From the NCBI GenBank assembly GCA_021798415.1, contig JAJZGO010000038.1:1-13084 (forward strand): 13,084 nt of DNA. The letters are read 5' to 3'. Source of the DNA: Thermoplasmata archaeon (GTDB lineage: Archaea; Thermoplasmatota; Thermoplasmata; Lutacidiplasmatales; UBA184). Positions 5,767-11,655 of the stretch are shown here, one piece after another (positions within the stretch are counted from its first letter, which is position 1; each line of letters opens with the position of its first letter). The position numbers were made by a program, and so were the translations under genes. Under the pieces are notes generated by a model. That model searched no databases. It was not told the origin of the DNA and saw only the letters and a list, made by a program, of their open reading frames with translations.

Positions 5767-7386
5767 ATGAACTACAACGTCGAGCGCCCGGTCAACGACG
5801 TCAACACGATCCGGTCGTATGCGCCGAAGTCGGTCGACCGCGGACGGCTCGAGGAGGAGCTGAAGCGCCAGCGGGGGTCGACGGTCGAGGTCCCGCTCGT
5901 CATCGGAGGCCGCGAGCGTCGCACGGGCCAGGTGGTCGATGTGGTCTCCCCCCACGACACGAGCGTGGTCCTCGCCCGCGCCCACCTCGCCGGTCCCGAG
6001 GAGCTACGGGACGCCGCCGAGAGCGCGATCTCGGCGCAGGCCGATTGGGCGCGCCTCGACGGGTACCACCGGCTCGCGGTCTTCCAGAAGGCCGCGACGC
6101 TGCTCGCCGGGCCCCGCCGGACGCGCCACATCGCCTCGATCATGCTCAACCAGTCGAAGAACCCCTACGAGGCCGAGATCGACCTCGCGGAGCTCGTCGA
6201 CTTCTGGAACTTCAACGCCTACTACGCTCGGCAGATCCTCGAGATGCAGCCGAACCAGTACCCGGGCGAGACCAACCGGTTCGACTGGCGCCCGCTCGAG
6301 GGGTTCGTCCTCGCGATCCCCCCGTTCAATTTCTACTCGATCGCGGGCAACCTTCCGACCGCCCCCGCGATGGTCGGCAACGTCGTCGTCTGGAAGCCGG
6401 CGCGCTCGGTGATCCTGGCGAACTACGAGATCTACCGGATCCTCGTGGACGCGGGCCTGCCACCGGGCGTCATCAACTTCGTCCCGTTCGCGAGCCAACA
6501 CGCGAACACGCTCCTCGACCACCCGGCGCTCGCCGGCGTCCACTTCACCGGCAGCTACGACACGCTCGTACGCATCTGGAAGCGCATCGGGGCCAACATC
6601 GAGACGTACCGGAACTTCCCCCGTGTCGTCGGCGAGACCGGCGGGAAGGACTTCATCTTCATGCATCCCAGCGCCGACGTCCGGGGCACCGCGATGAACC
6701 TCATCCGCGGGGCGTTCGAGTACCAGGGCCAGAAGTGCTCCGCCTGCTCGCGGGCGTACGTCCCCGAGAGCCGCTGGCCCGAGGTCGAGCGGATCCTGAA
6801 GGAGGAGGTCCCGAAGGTGCCCGTCGGACCGGTCGACGACCTCGAGAACCTCTTGGGCGCGGTCATCGACGAGGCGGCGTTCCAGAACATCGCGCGCTAC
6901 CTCGACTACGCGCGCCAGCGCCCGAAGGAGTACGAGTTCGTTGTCGACGGCGGCGTCGACCCCTCGCGCGGTTGGTTCGTCCGCCCGACGGTCGTCCGCA
7001 CGAGCGACGCCGGCGGGAAGCTCATGTCCGAGGAGATCTTCGGGCCGGTGCTGACGGTGTACGTCTATCCGGACGCGGAGTTCGAGCCGACCCTCGCCCT
7101 GTGCGACCGCACGTCGCCCTACGCGCTCACGGGGTCGATCTTCGCGAAGGACGCGCACGCGGTGGCGACGGCCGAGGCAAGGCTTCGCTGGAGCGCCGGC
7201 AACTTCTACATCAACGACAAGCCGACCGGCGCGATCGTCGCTCGCCAACCGTTCGGGGGGGCTCGGCGGTCGGGGACGAACGACAAGGCGGGGTCGATGC
7301 TGAACCTCTTGCGCTGGCTCACGCCGCGCAACATCAAGGAGACCGCCGTGCTGCCGGACGACTGGCGACGGCCGTTCATGGACTGA
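5767..7386 (+). CDS. Delta1-pyrroline-5-carboxylate dehydrogenase (ALDH4-type)
   Basis: This 539-residue aldehyde dehydrogenase is predicted to oxidise glutamate gamma-semialdehyde/P5C to glutamate with NAD(P)+, the second step of proline breakdown in the cytosol. Visible ALDH features are Asn188 of the oxyanion hole (PPFNFYS), Lys210 of VWKP, the FTGS loop at 260-263, the general base Glu290 in GETGGKDF, the nucleophile Cys324 in GQKCSACSR, and EEIFGPVLTVYVY near the C-terminus. The G-x-N-I-x-x-Y-R-x-x-P-R-V-V-G-E-T-G-G-K-D signature and the length match P5C dehydrogenases (ALDH4A1-like) better than generic ALDHs. No proline dehydrogenase domain is fused to it. It is divergent from pdhA with a 100-nt shared control region, so co-regulation is likely. 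The start is ATG 5767, with no strong ribosome binding site. Confidence 0.93.
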   Translation: MNYNVERPVNDVNTIRSYAPKSVDRGRLEEELKRQRGSTVEVPLVIGGRERRTGQVVDVVSPHDTSVVLARAHLAGPEELRDAAESAISAQADWARLDGYHRLAVFQKAATLLAGPRRTRHIASIMLNQSKNPYEAEIDLAELVDFWNFNAYYARQILEMQPNQYPGETNRFDWRPLEGFVLAIPPFNFYSIAGNLPTAPAMVGNVVVWKPARSVILANYEIYRILVDAGLPPGVINFVPFASQHANTLLDHPALAGVHFTGSYDTLVRIWKRIGANIETYRNFPRVVGETGGKDFIFMHPSADVRGTAMNLIRGAFEYQGQKCSACSRAYVPESRWPEVERILKEEVPKVPVGPVDDLENLLGAVIDEAAFQNIARYLDYARQRPKEYEFVVDGGVDPSRGWFVRPTVVRTSDAGGKLMSEEIFGPVLTVYVYPDAEFEPTLALCDRTSPYALTGSIFAKDAHAVATAEARLRWSAGNFYINDKPTGAIVARQPFGGARRSGTNDKAGSMLNLLRWLTPRNIKETAVLPDDWRRPFMD

Positions 7387-7420
7387 CCGCCCCGCCGGGC
7401 CTCCGACCCTCCGCGGTCTG

Positions 7421-7433
7421 AAACGTTCAAATC
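7421..7433 (+). promoter_or_regulatory. TATA-like box for the aspartic protease gene
   Basis: AAACGTTCAAATC is an AT-rich island centred about 27 nt before the GTG at 7455, as expected for a leaderless archaeal transcript. No ribosome binding site precedes the GTG. Confidence 0.5.
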
Positions 7434-7454
7434 GGTGGCCCGGGTGGACGCACC

Positions 7455-8297
7455 GTGGCGGACGTCGTCCCGTTCGATATCGTCGGCGGCCACCTCCTCT
7501 CCGTTCCCGCGCGGGTCGGCGGGTCGGCCGACGTCCGGCTCCTCTTCGACACCGGCATCGGGGTCTCCGTCCTCTCGAGCGCGCTCGCCGCCGCCGCGGG
7601 GTGTCGGCCCACCGGCGAGACCTTCACCGGGCGTCGGATGTCCGGCCAGGAGGTCGTGGTGCCGCTCTCCCGTCTCGGGTCTCTCGAGCTCGGCTCCCAC
7701 CGGGCGTCGGACGTCCCGGTCGGGATCCTCGACCTCCTGCCTCCGCGCGCGTCGCGACCCGCGGGGTTCGCGGAGGTGGAGGGGATCGTTTCGCCGGGAC
7801 TCCTCGACGGCCGGGCGTTCACGCTCGACGGTCCGAACCGCTCGCTCGTTCTCGAGGACGACCGATCGATGGCCGATCGTCTCCGCCGCGGCACCTCGAT
7901 CCCCCTGCGCGTCGACCGCACCGGCCCTGCCGTCGATCTCTTCGTGGACCTCGACCTTCCGAGCGGTTCCCGAGCGACCGTCGAGGTCGACACCGGGTCC
8001 GGAGCGTTGACCCTCCACTCGAGGTACATGCTCGAGTTGGGGGTGCGTCCCGGTGACCCGGGGGTGCGCACCATCGAGGGAGTCGACGAGACCCACCACG
8101 CGTTCACCCGGCACTTCGCCCGTATTGACGGCCCCGTCCGGTTCTCCGGAGCGCCGACGTCGGCGCGCGGGGCGGGCGAGGTCATGTTCCAGGAGATCAT
8201 CTACGACGGGCTCGTCGGAAGCACGTATCTTCTCGGGTCCGCGGTGACGTTCGACCCTCGTGGGTCGCGCGCGGTCGTGCCGACGGTGGCCCCGTAG
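7455..8297 (+). CDS. Retropepsin-like aspartic protease with two tandem catalytic domains
   Basis: This 280-residue protein contains two retropepsin-type halves. Half one (about 1-135) has the active-site motif LLFDTGIGVSVLS with Asp32, and the second signature E-G-I-V-S-P-G-L-L-D-G-R-x-F-T-L-D at about 109-125. Half two (about 145-280) has VEVDTGSGALTLHS with Asp179, and D-G-L-V-G-S-T-Y-L-L-G-S-A-V-T-F-D at 251-267. Retroviral-type proteases work as homodimers with one D-T/S-G per chain. Two in one chain suggest a pepsin-like pseudodimer formed by duplication. There is no signal peptide or membrane segment, so it is probably cytosolic. The GTG start is supported by the TATA-like box. It lies 68 nt after the P5C dehydrogenase on the same strand but has its own promoter, and no functional link to proline is evident. 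Substrate unknown. Confidence 0.8.
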   Translation: MADVVPFDIVGGHLLSVPARVGGSADVRLLFDTGIGVSVLSSALAAAAGCRPTGETFTGRRMSGQEVVVPLSRLGSLELGSHRASDVPVGILDLLPPRASRPAGFAEVEGIVSPGLLDGRAFTLDGPNRSLVLEDDRSMADRLRRGTSIPLRVDRTGPAVDLFVDLDLPSGSRATVEVDTGSGALTLHSRYMLELGVRPGDPGVRTIEGVDETHHAFTRHFARIDGPVRFSGAPTSARGAGEVMFQEIIYDGLVGSTYLLGSAVTFDPRGSRAVVPTVAP

Positions 8298-8341
8298 AGG
8301 ACGGTCGGCCACCCGGACCCGGGGGCCGGAGTCCGAGCGGC

Positions 8342-8959
8342 CTACCCGATAGCGAATCCCGCGAGCTCGAGGACCTGGTCGTGGGACCGAGTGAACTCGG
8401 CCCGGGCCGTCGCCGACGGGTCGAGGAACTTGAGTTCGACCCAGGCCGAGTGGCGCGGTCGCCAATGGGCCGGCGCTACGCCCCGGTAGAGAAACTCGAT
8501 GTCCCAGTGCTCTCCTCGTTCCGGATGTCGGGCCGGTCGGTACGCCTCGGAGAAGATGCGGGGGGCTTCGAGCTCCACGCGGTCGATACCGAGCTGCTCG
8601 GAGGCGACGCGACGAGCGGCGGTCTCGGGGGACTCGAAGTAAAGAAGGTGGCACGACGGGAGCATCCAGCCCGAGGCGTTCAGCGTCACTCGTCTCGGGT
8701 CGAGCGCGCCGATCTCGGCCCAGGGGGCCCGGGGGTCGAGCTTGCCGACCAAGACCTCCTTCGACCGACCCGCGGGCGAGAGCAAGAGGAACGACGAAAG
8801 GCAGAGGCCGTCCGGCGGCACGGGCCACGTTCCGTTCCCGGGCGTTGCTTCGAGGGAGAGCCGGCAAAACCGCCGGCCGGTGGGGCCGGATACGCCGGTC
8901 GGTGCGGAGTCGGGTTGGGGAAGCGCTGGGGGCTGGGAGGGAGACACGGGCTGTACCAT
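8342..8959 (-). CDS. Divergent Nudix-fold protein
   Basis: This 205-residue protein has a Pro/Ser-rich N-terminus (1-28) and then a Nudix-like domain. The region W-M-L-P-S-C-H-L-L-Y-F-E-S-P-E-T-A-A-R-R-V-A-S-E-Q-L-G-I (about 98-125) aligns with the Nudix box G-x5-E-x7-R-E-U-x-E-E-x-G-U. Glu109, one Glu of the E-E pair (Glu121) and Gly124 are kept, but Val and Gln replace the other two acidic positions, so metal binding and hydrolysis are doubtful. The rest is beta/alpha-rich with E-H-W-D-I-E-F-L-Y at 150-158. ATG 8959 was chosen because a TATA-like box sits about 30 nt upstream and residues further upstream are low-complexity. It is convergent with the protease gene. Ligand or substrate unknown. 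Confidence 0.65.
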   Translation of the reverse strand: MVQPVSPSQPPALPQPDSAPTGVSGPTGRRFCRLSLEATPGNGTWPVPPDGLCLSSFLLLSPAGRSKEVLVGKLDPRAPWAEIGALDPRRVTLNASGWMLPSCHLLYFESPETAARRVASEQLGIDRVELEAPRIFSEAYRPARHPERGEHWDIEFLYRGVAPAHWRPRHSAWVELKFLDPSATARAEFTRSHDQVLELAGFAIG

Positions 8960-8983
8960 CCTCGTCCCGGGCCAATACCTGCC

Positions 8984-8993
8984 GGGATTAGAG
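8984..8993 (-). promoter_or_regulatory. TATA-like box for the Nudix-fold gene
   Basis: On the minus strand CTCTAATCCC lies about 25-34 nt before ATG 8959 in a GC-rich spacer, consistent with a leaderless transcript. Confidence 0.4.
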
Positions 8994-9126
8994 CCCCTTG
9001 GCCGAGCGAGCGGACCGACGGTACCGGCTCGACCGCCCGCAGCCGCACGCGAGCGGACCGGAGCCGCTCGGAGATTCGGGGTCCGGGGGCCACCCCTTTT
9101 TCTCCTTTGGAACGTTGTCGCCGGCG

Positions 9127-9396
9127 ATGGGGAACGCTGAACCGCGGGGGTGGCATGACGCCGCCCTGCAGAGCGGGCCGCAGGCGGACGACTCCCTGGT
9201 GAGCCTCGGTCGCACGCCGATCGCGGACGAGTGTCAGCACTGCGAGGTCTGCCGCTGGGCGAAGGAGTACGTGGACCGGCGGCTACGGGAGCGCGCTGGC
9301 GAGGCCCTGCCGCCGGCCCACGATGCGACGGCGGCGTGGCGAGAGCTGCGGGGTGCGCTCGGCTCCGCGCGGGACGCCATGCACGGCCGTCCGTAG
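9127..9396 (+). CDS. Small CxxCxxC protein of unknown function
   Basis: This is an 89-residue predicted protein. Its only motif is E-C-Q-H-C-E-V-C-R-W-A-K at about 35-46 (Cys36, Cys39, Cys42, plus His38), a compact cluster that could bind zinc or an iron-sulfur centre. A charged helix (46-60) and a second predicted amphipathic helix (about 65-84) follow. I chose ATG 9127 because the upstream reading frame looks non-coding and a T-rich stretch (about 9094-9108, CCCTTTTTCTCCTTT) 20-35 nt before it may be promoter sequence. It lies between the Nudix gene (divergent) and the CBS gene (same strand, 131 nt downstream). I do not recognise the family, and the coding call itself is moderate. Confidence 0.5.
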   Translation: MGNAEPRGWHDAALQSGPQADDSLVSLGRTPIADECQHCEVCRWAKEYVDRRLRERAGEALPPAHDATAAWRELRGALGSARDAMHGRP

Positions 9397-9440
9397 CGCC
9401 CCCGACCCGAATCGGCCGCCGGGCCGAGGGGTGTCTTGAC

Positions 9441-9451
9441 CAAAACCTAAA
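9441..9451 (+). promoter_or_regulatory. TATA-like box upstream of the CBS gene
   Basis: CAAAACCTAAA is the AT-rich island in the 9397-9527 spacer. It predicts a start near 9471 and a leader of roughly 55 nt. GGAG lies 5 nt before ATG 9528. Confidence 0.4.
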
Positions 9452-9527
9452 GGACGCGCCGGACCCTGACACCCGTGGGGACCTAGGCCCCGGTCCGGGG
9501 TCTTCGGGGCTCCCAAGCAGGAGAAAC

Positions 9528-10097
9528 ATGCCGCGGTCCCGCCGAGCCCAAAGCGCCTCCGCCCCTCAGCGACCGAAGGCGACGCGCCGACGGCGTGAGG
9601 CCCTTCCCGAACGCGATCTCGGATTCTACACCTTCCGTCTGAGCGACGTCATGACCCGGAAGGTCGCCGTCGCCCGTGTCACCGATTCCCTCGAAGCCGC
9701 GGCGTCCGCGATGAGCCGGCGCCGGGTGTCGGGCGTTCCGGTGGTCGACGGCCAGCGTCGTGTCGTTGGCGTGCTCAGCCAGAAGGACATCGTCCGGGTC
9801 CTGCACGACCGGCACGGACTCTCGCTGCCGGGAGGAGTGTTCGACCTGGTCCTCGACGCGGGTCGGGCCGGTCGGTCCGACCTGCCGGCAAAGTGCCTCG
9901 CGACCCTCAAGGCAACGACGGTCGGCGACGCGATGAGCCGCTCCCCAGTGACCGTTCCCCCGACCGCGCGGATCGACGAATCGATCCGGCTCATGATCGA
10001 GCGAGGGTTCAACCGACTCCCCGTCGTGCGCAACGGTAAGCTCGTCGGGATCGTGACCCGTACCGACCTGCTCACCGGATCGGCCCGACCCGCCTGA
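9528..10097 (+). CDS. Two-CBS-domain protein
   Basis: This 189-residue protein consists of a basic, disordered-looking N-terminus (1-30) and a Bateman module. CBS1 is at about 38-93 (DVMTRKVAV...GVPVVDGQRRVVGVLSQKDIV) and CBS2 at about 131-184 (VGDAMSRSPVTVPP...RLPVVRNGKLVGIVTRTDLL), joined by a linker of about 37 residues. Such pairs bind adenine nucleotides such as AMP/ATP or SAM and usually regulate a partner protein. No partner domain is fused here and no obvious client is adjacent. The start is supported by GGAG just upstream and a TATA-like box. The upstream in-frame extension to 9231 is a shadow of the preceding gene. Confidence 0.88.
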   Translation: MPRSRRAQSASAPQRPKATRRRREALPERDLGFYTFRLSDVMTRKVAVARVTDSLEAAASAMSRRRVSGVPVVDGQRRVVGVLSQKDIVRVLHDRHGLSLPGGVFDLVLDAGRAGRSDLPAKCLATLKATTVGDAMSRSPVTVPPTARIDESIRLMIERGFNRLPVVRNGKLVGIVTRTDLLTGSARPA

Positions 10098-10108
10098 GCC
10101 CGACGACC

Positions 10109-10142
10109 CCGCGACCGGGGCCCTCTTCTCTACGAGTCGCGG
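10109..10142 (+). terminator. Possible terminator hairpin after the CBS gene
   Basis: CCGCGAC (10109-10115) pairs with GTCGCGG (10136-10142) around a 20-nt loop containing pyrimidine-rich CTCTTCTCT, 11 nt past the stop. Terminator function is inferred from position. Confidence 0.3.
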
Positions 10143-10190
10143 CAGGCGAGGCTCGCACGATGTCGGCGGTCCCGTAGTCGCCCACGGTCC

Positions 10191-10208
10191 CTGCTCCCCC
10201 GGGGGCAG
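10191..10208 (-). terminator. Possible terminator hairpin after the 86-residue membrane protein gene
   Basis: CTGCTCC and GGGGCAG form a 7-bp stem (one G-T pair) with a 4-nt loop, 20 nt beyond the minus-strand stop at 10229. Confidence 0.35.
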
Positions 10209-10228
10209 GTCGCAGGGCCGGAGGGCTT

Positions 10229-10489
10229 CTACGGTGCGTGACGTCGCATACCCCAGGCGGTCCAGGCGGTCCCCATCACTCCGGCGAGGATGAGGAGCGA
10301 AACGATGATCAACACGATGCTCTGGAACAGGCTGAATCCCTGGGCCCAGAATGCCACGTAGAGCAGCGTGAAAGAGAGCCAGGCGATGGGACCGATTATC
10401 GAGACCAAGACCCCCCAGCGAAAGCCCCGGTCGAGACGGTGGGCGAAGAATTCGGATCCGAACTCAGGAGTCCCGGGCGCGTGCGTCAT
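10229..10489 (-). CDS. Small two-helix membrane protein
   Basis: This 86-residue protein has a soluble N-terminus (1-22, including H-R-L-D-R-G-F-R-W) and two strongly hydrophobic helices at about 24-50 and 55-80, ending in a short basic tail (MRRHAP). The hairpin topology with both ends cytoplasmic is inferred from the flanking arginines. I chose ATG 10489 over the in-frame ATG at 10516 because GGGTATGCGT (10520-10511) is a TATA-like patch about 27 nt upstream. It is divergent from the phosphotransferase gene across a 112-nt spacer. No family or function recognised. Confidence 0.7.
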   Translation of the reverse strand: MTHAPGTPEFGSEFFAHRLDRGFRWGVLVSIIGPIAWLSFTLLYVAFWAQGFSLFQSIVLIIVSLLILAGVMGTAWTAWGMRRHAP

Positions 10490-10601
10490 GTGTGGGACAC
10501 GCTCCGACGAACGCATACCCGCTCCGTCAACCCGGGTCGACGCACCGGCCGCCATTCCTTAGCGTCCGGATCCGTGCCGAGCAGGTAGGAGCACCCTGAG
10601 C

Positions 10602-11543
10602 GTGCGCACGCCGTCCCGCGTCGAACTCGAACGAGCCGCCCGGGCAGCGATGCCCCGCGAGCCCCTCGAACGGATGCGGTGGCGGGAGGAGGGCTGGACG
10701 AACCGGGTCCTGGTCGCGAACGACCGATGGGTCTTCCGGTTCCCCCGAGCGGGCCGACACGGCGCCGCACTCGAGCGCGAGGCCCGGGTCCTTCGGTTCC
10801 TGGCCCCACGCCTCTCCGCGCCGGTCCCCTTGCCCATGGCTCTCGGAACGCGGGCGCGACACTGGCCGATGATGGTCTATCGCAAACTGCCGGGGCGGCC
10901 CCTCTCGGACCTCGGCCCGCTCCCGACGCGAGACCGCGCGACGCTGGGGCGATTCCTTTTGCGCCTCCTCGACGAGCTCTCGGGGCTGTCGACGCCCTCG
11001 CTGAAACGCCTCGACGTATGGCCGAACGGTGCGAGGTCGTGGGCCCGGTCGGTCCACGATCTCGAGCGGCGGTATGCCCGTTCCGCGGAGCGAACGACGC
11101 CCGCGCGCGTCCACGCCCGGCTGATGGACAGCTTCGACGCCTACTACGCCGACCTGCGGGCCGCACGGTTTCGACCCGTGGCGACCCACAGGGACCTTTC
11201 CGCGGACCACCTCCTCTGGTCGGAGGAGCTCGCCCGGCCCACGGGGGTGATCGACTGGGAGGACGTCTGCGTGGGCGACCCGGCGTTCGACCTCACCGCT
11301 CTCGCTTCGCTCGTTCCCGAGGCATTCGCCGCGCTCTGCCTCCGAAGGAAGGGGTCGGCCGACCGAACGTTCGAACGTCGGATCGACTTCTACCGCCGAA
11401 TGGTGCCGCTCCACGGCCTCCTCTTCGCCATCGAAACCCAGGGACGGTCCGCTCGGAAGCGCTACCAGCGCGCCCTCTCGGAAAGTTTCGAGCAGACGCC
11501 GACCGAGCGGGCCGAACGGCCGGAAGCGAGCCCGCCGGGGTAG
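10602..11543 (+). CDS. APH/choline-kinase-family small-molecule phosphotransferase
   Basis: This is a 313-residue protein with the aminoglycoside-phosphotransferase fold. The nucleotide-binding N-lobe contains E-E-G-W-T-N-R-V-L (29-37) and W-V-F-R-F-P-R (43-49), where Arg46 occupies the usual ATP-binding Lys position. The hinge is around M-V-Y-R-K-L-P-G-R-P (91-100). The catalytic Brenner motif H-R-D-L-S-A-D-H is at 196-203 with Asp198, and the metal-binding motif G-V-I-D-W-E-D is at 215-221 with Asp218, followed by G-D-P-A-F-D-L. All catalytic residues are present. The family phosphorylates antibiotics, sugars, choline and other alcohols, and the substrate cannot be read from sequence. GTG 10602 is the assumed start, with AGGAG about 13 nt upstream. 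Met17 is an alternative. No linked resistance or sugar gene is visible. Confidence 0.85.
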   Translation: MRTPSRVELERAARAAMPREPLERMRWREEGWTNRVLVANDRWVFRFPRAGRHGAALEREARVLRFLAPRLSAPVPLPMALGTRARHWPMMVYRKLPGRPLSDLGPLPTRDRATLGRFLLRLLDELSGLSTPSLKRLDVWPNGARSWARSVHDLERRYARSAERTTPARVHARLMDSFDAYYADLRAARFRPVATHRDLSADHLLWSEELARPTGVIDWEDVCVGDPAFDLTALASLVPEAFAALCLRRKGSADRTFERRIDFYRRMVPLHGLLFAIETQGRSARKRYQRALSESFEQTPTERAERPEASPPG

Positions 11544-11568
11544 CGTCGGCCGGACCCGGGCGCCGACG
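11544..11568 (+). terminator. Possible terminator hairpin after the phosphotransferase gene
   Basis: CGTCGGC (11544-11550) pairs with GCCGACG (11562-11568) directly after the stop codon, with an 11-nt loop. No T tract is present. Confidence 0.35.
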
Positions 11569-11584
11569 GTACGGGGACCGACGG

Positions 11585-11646
11585 CCCCCGAACGCTCCTC
11601 GAGCCTCGGGGGAGCCCGCGGGAAGTTCCGGACGCAGAGCTCTGCG
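11585..11646 (-). terminator. Palindromes downstream of the GltD-like gene
   Basis: Two symmetrical elements lie in the convergent spacer. A 14-nt perfect palindrome CGCAGAGCTCTGCG (11633-11646) starts 9 nt past the minus-strand stop. A 7-bp hairpin (CCCCCGA 11585-11591 with TCGGGGG 11606-11612) is further downstream. They are likely transcription-end structures, but no T tract supports this. Confidence 0.3.
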
Positions 11647-11655
11647 GACGGGGCG

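Noticed and set aside
6004..7248. Minus-strand 414-codon frame opposite the P5C dehydrogenase
   Set aside because: Antisense shadow of a well-conserved enzyme; no domain visible.
9231..9527. N-terminal extension of the CBS protein
   Set aside because: It overlaps the CxxCxxC gene in another frame, while GGAG and ATG at 9528 give a standard start for a two-CBS protein.
8960..9529. N-terminal extension of the Nudix-fold protein to an ATG at 9529
   Set aside because: The extra 190 residues are Arg/Pro/Ser-rich without motifs, overlap the opposite-strand CxxCxxC gene, and a TATA-like box sits right before the internal ATG 8959.
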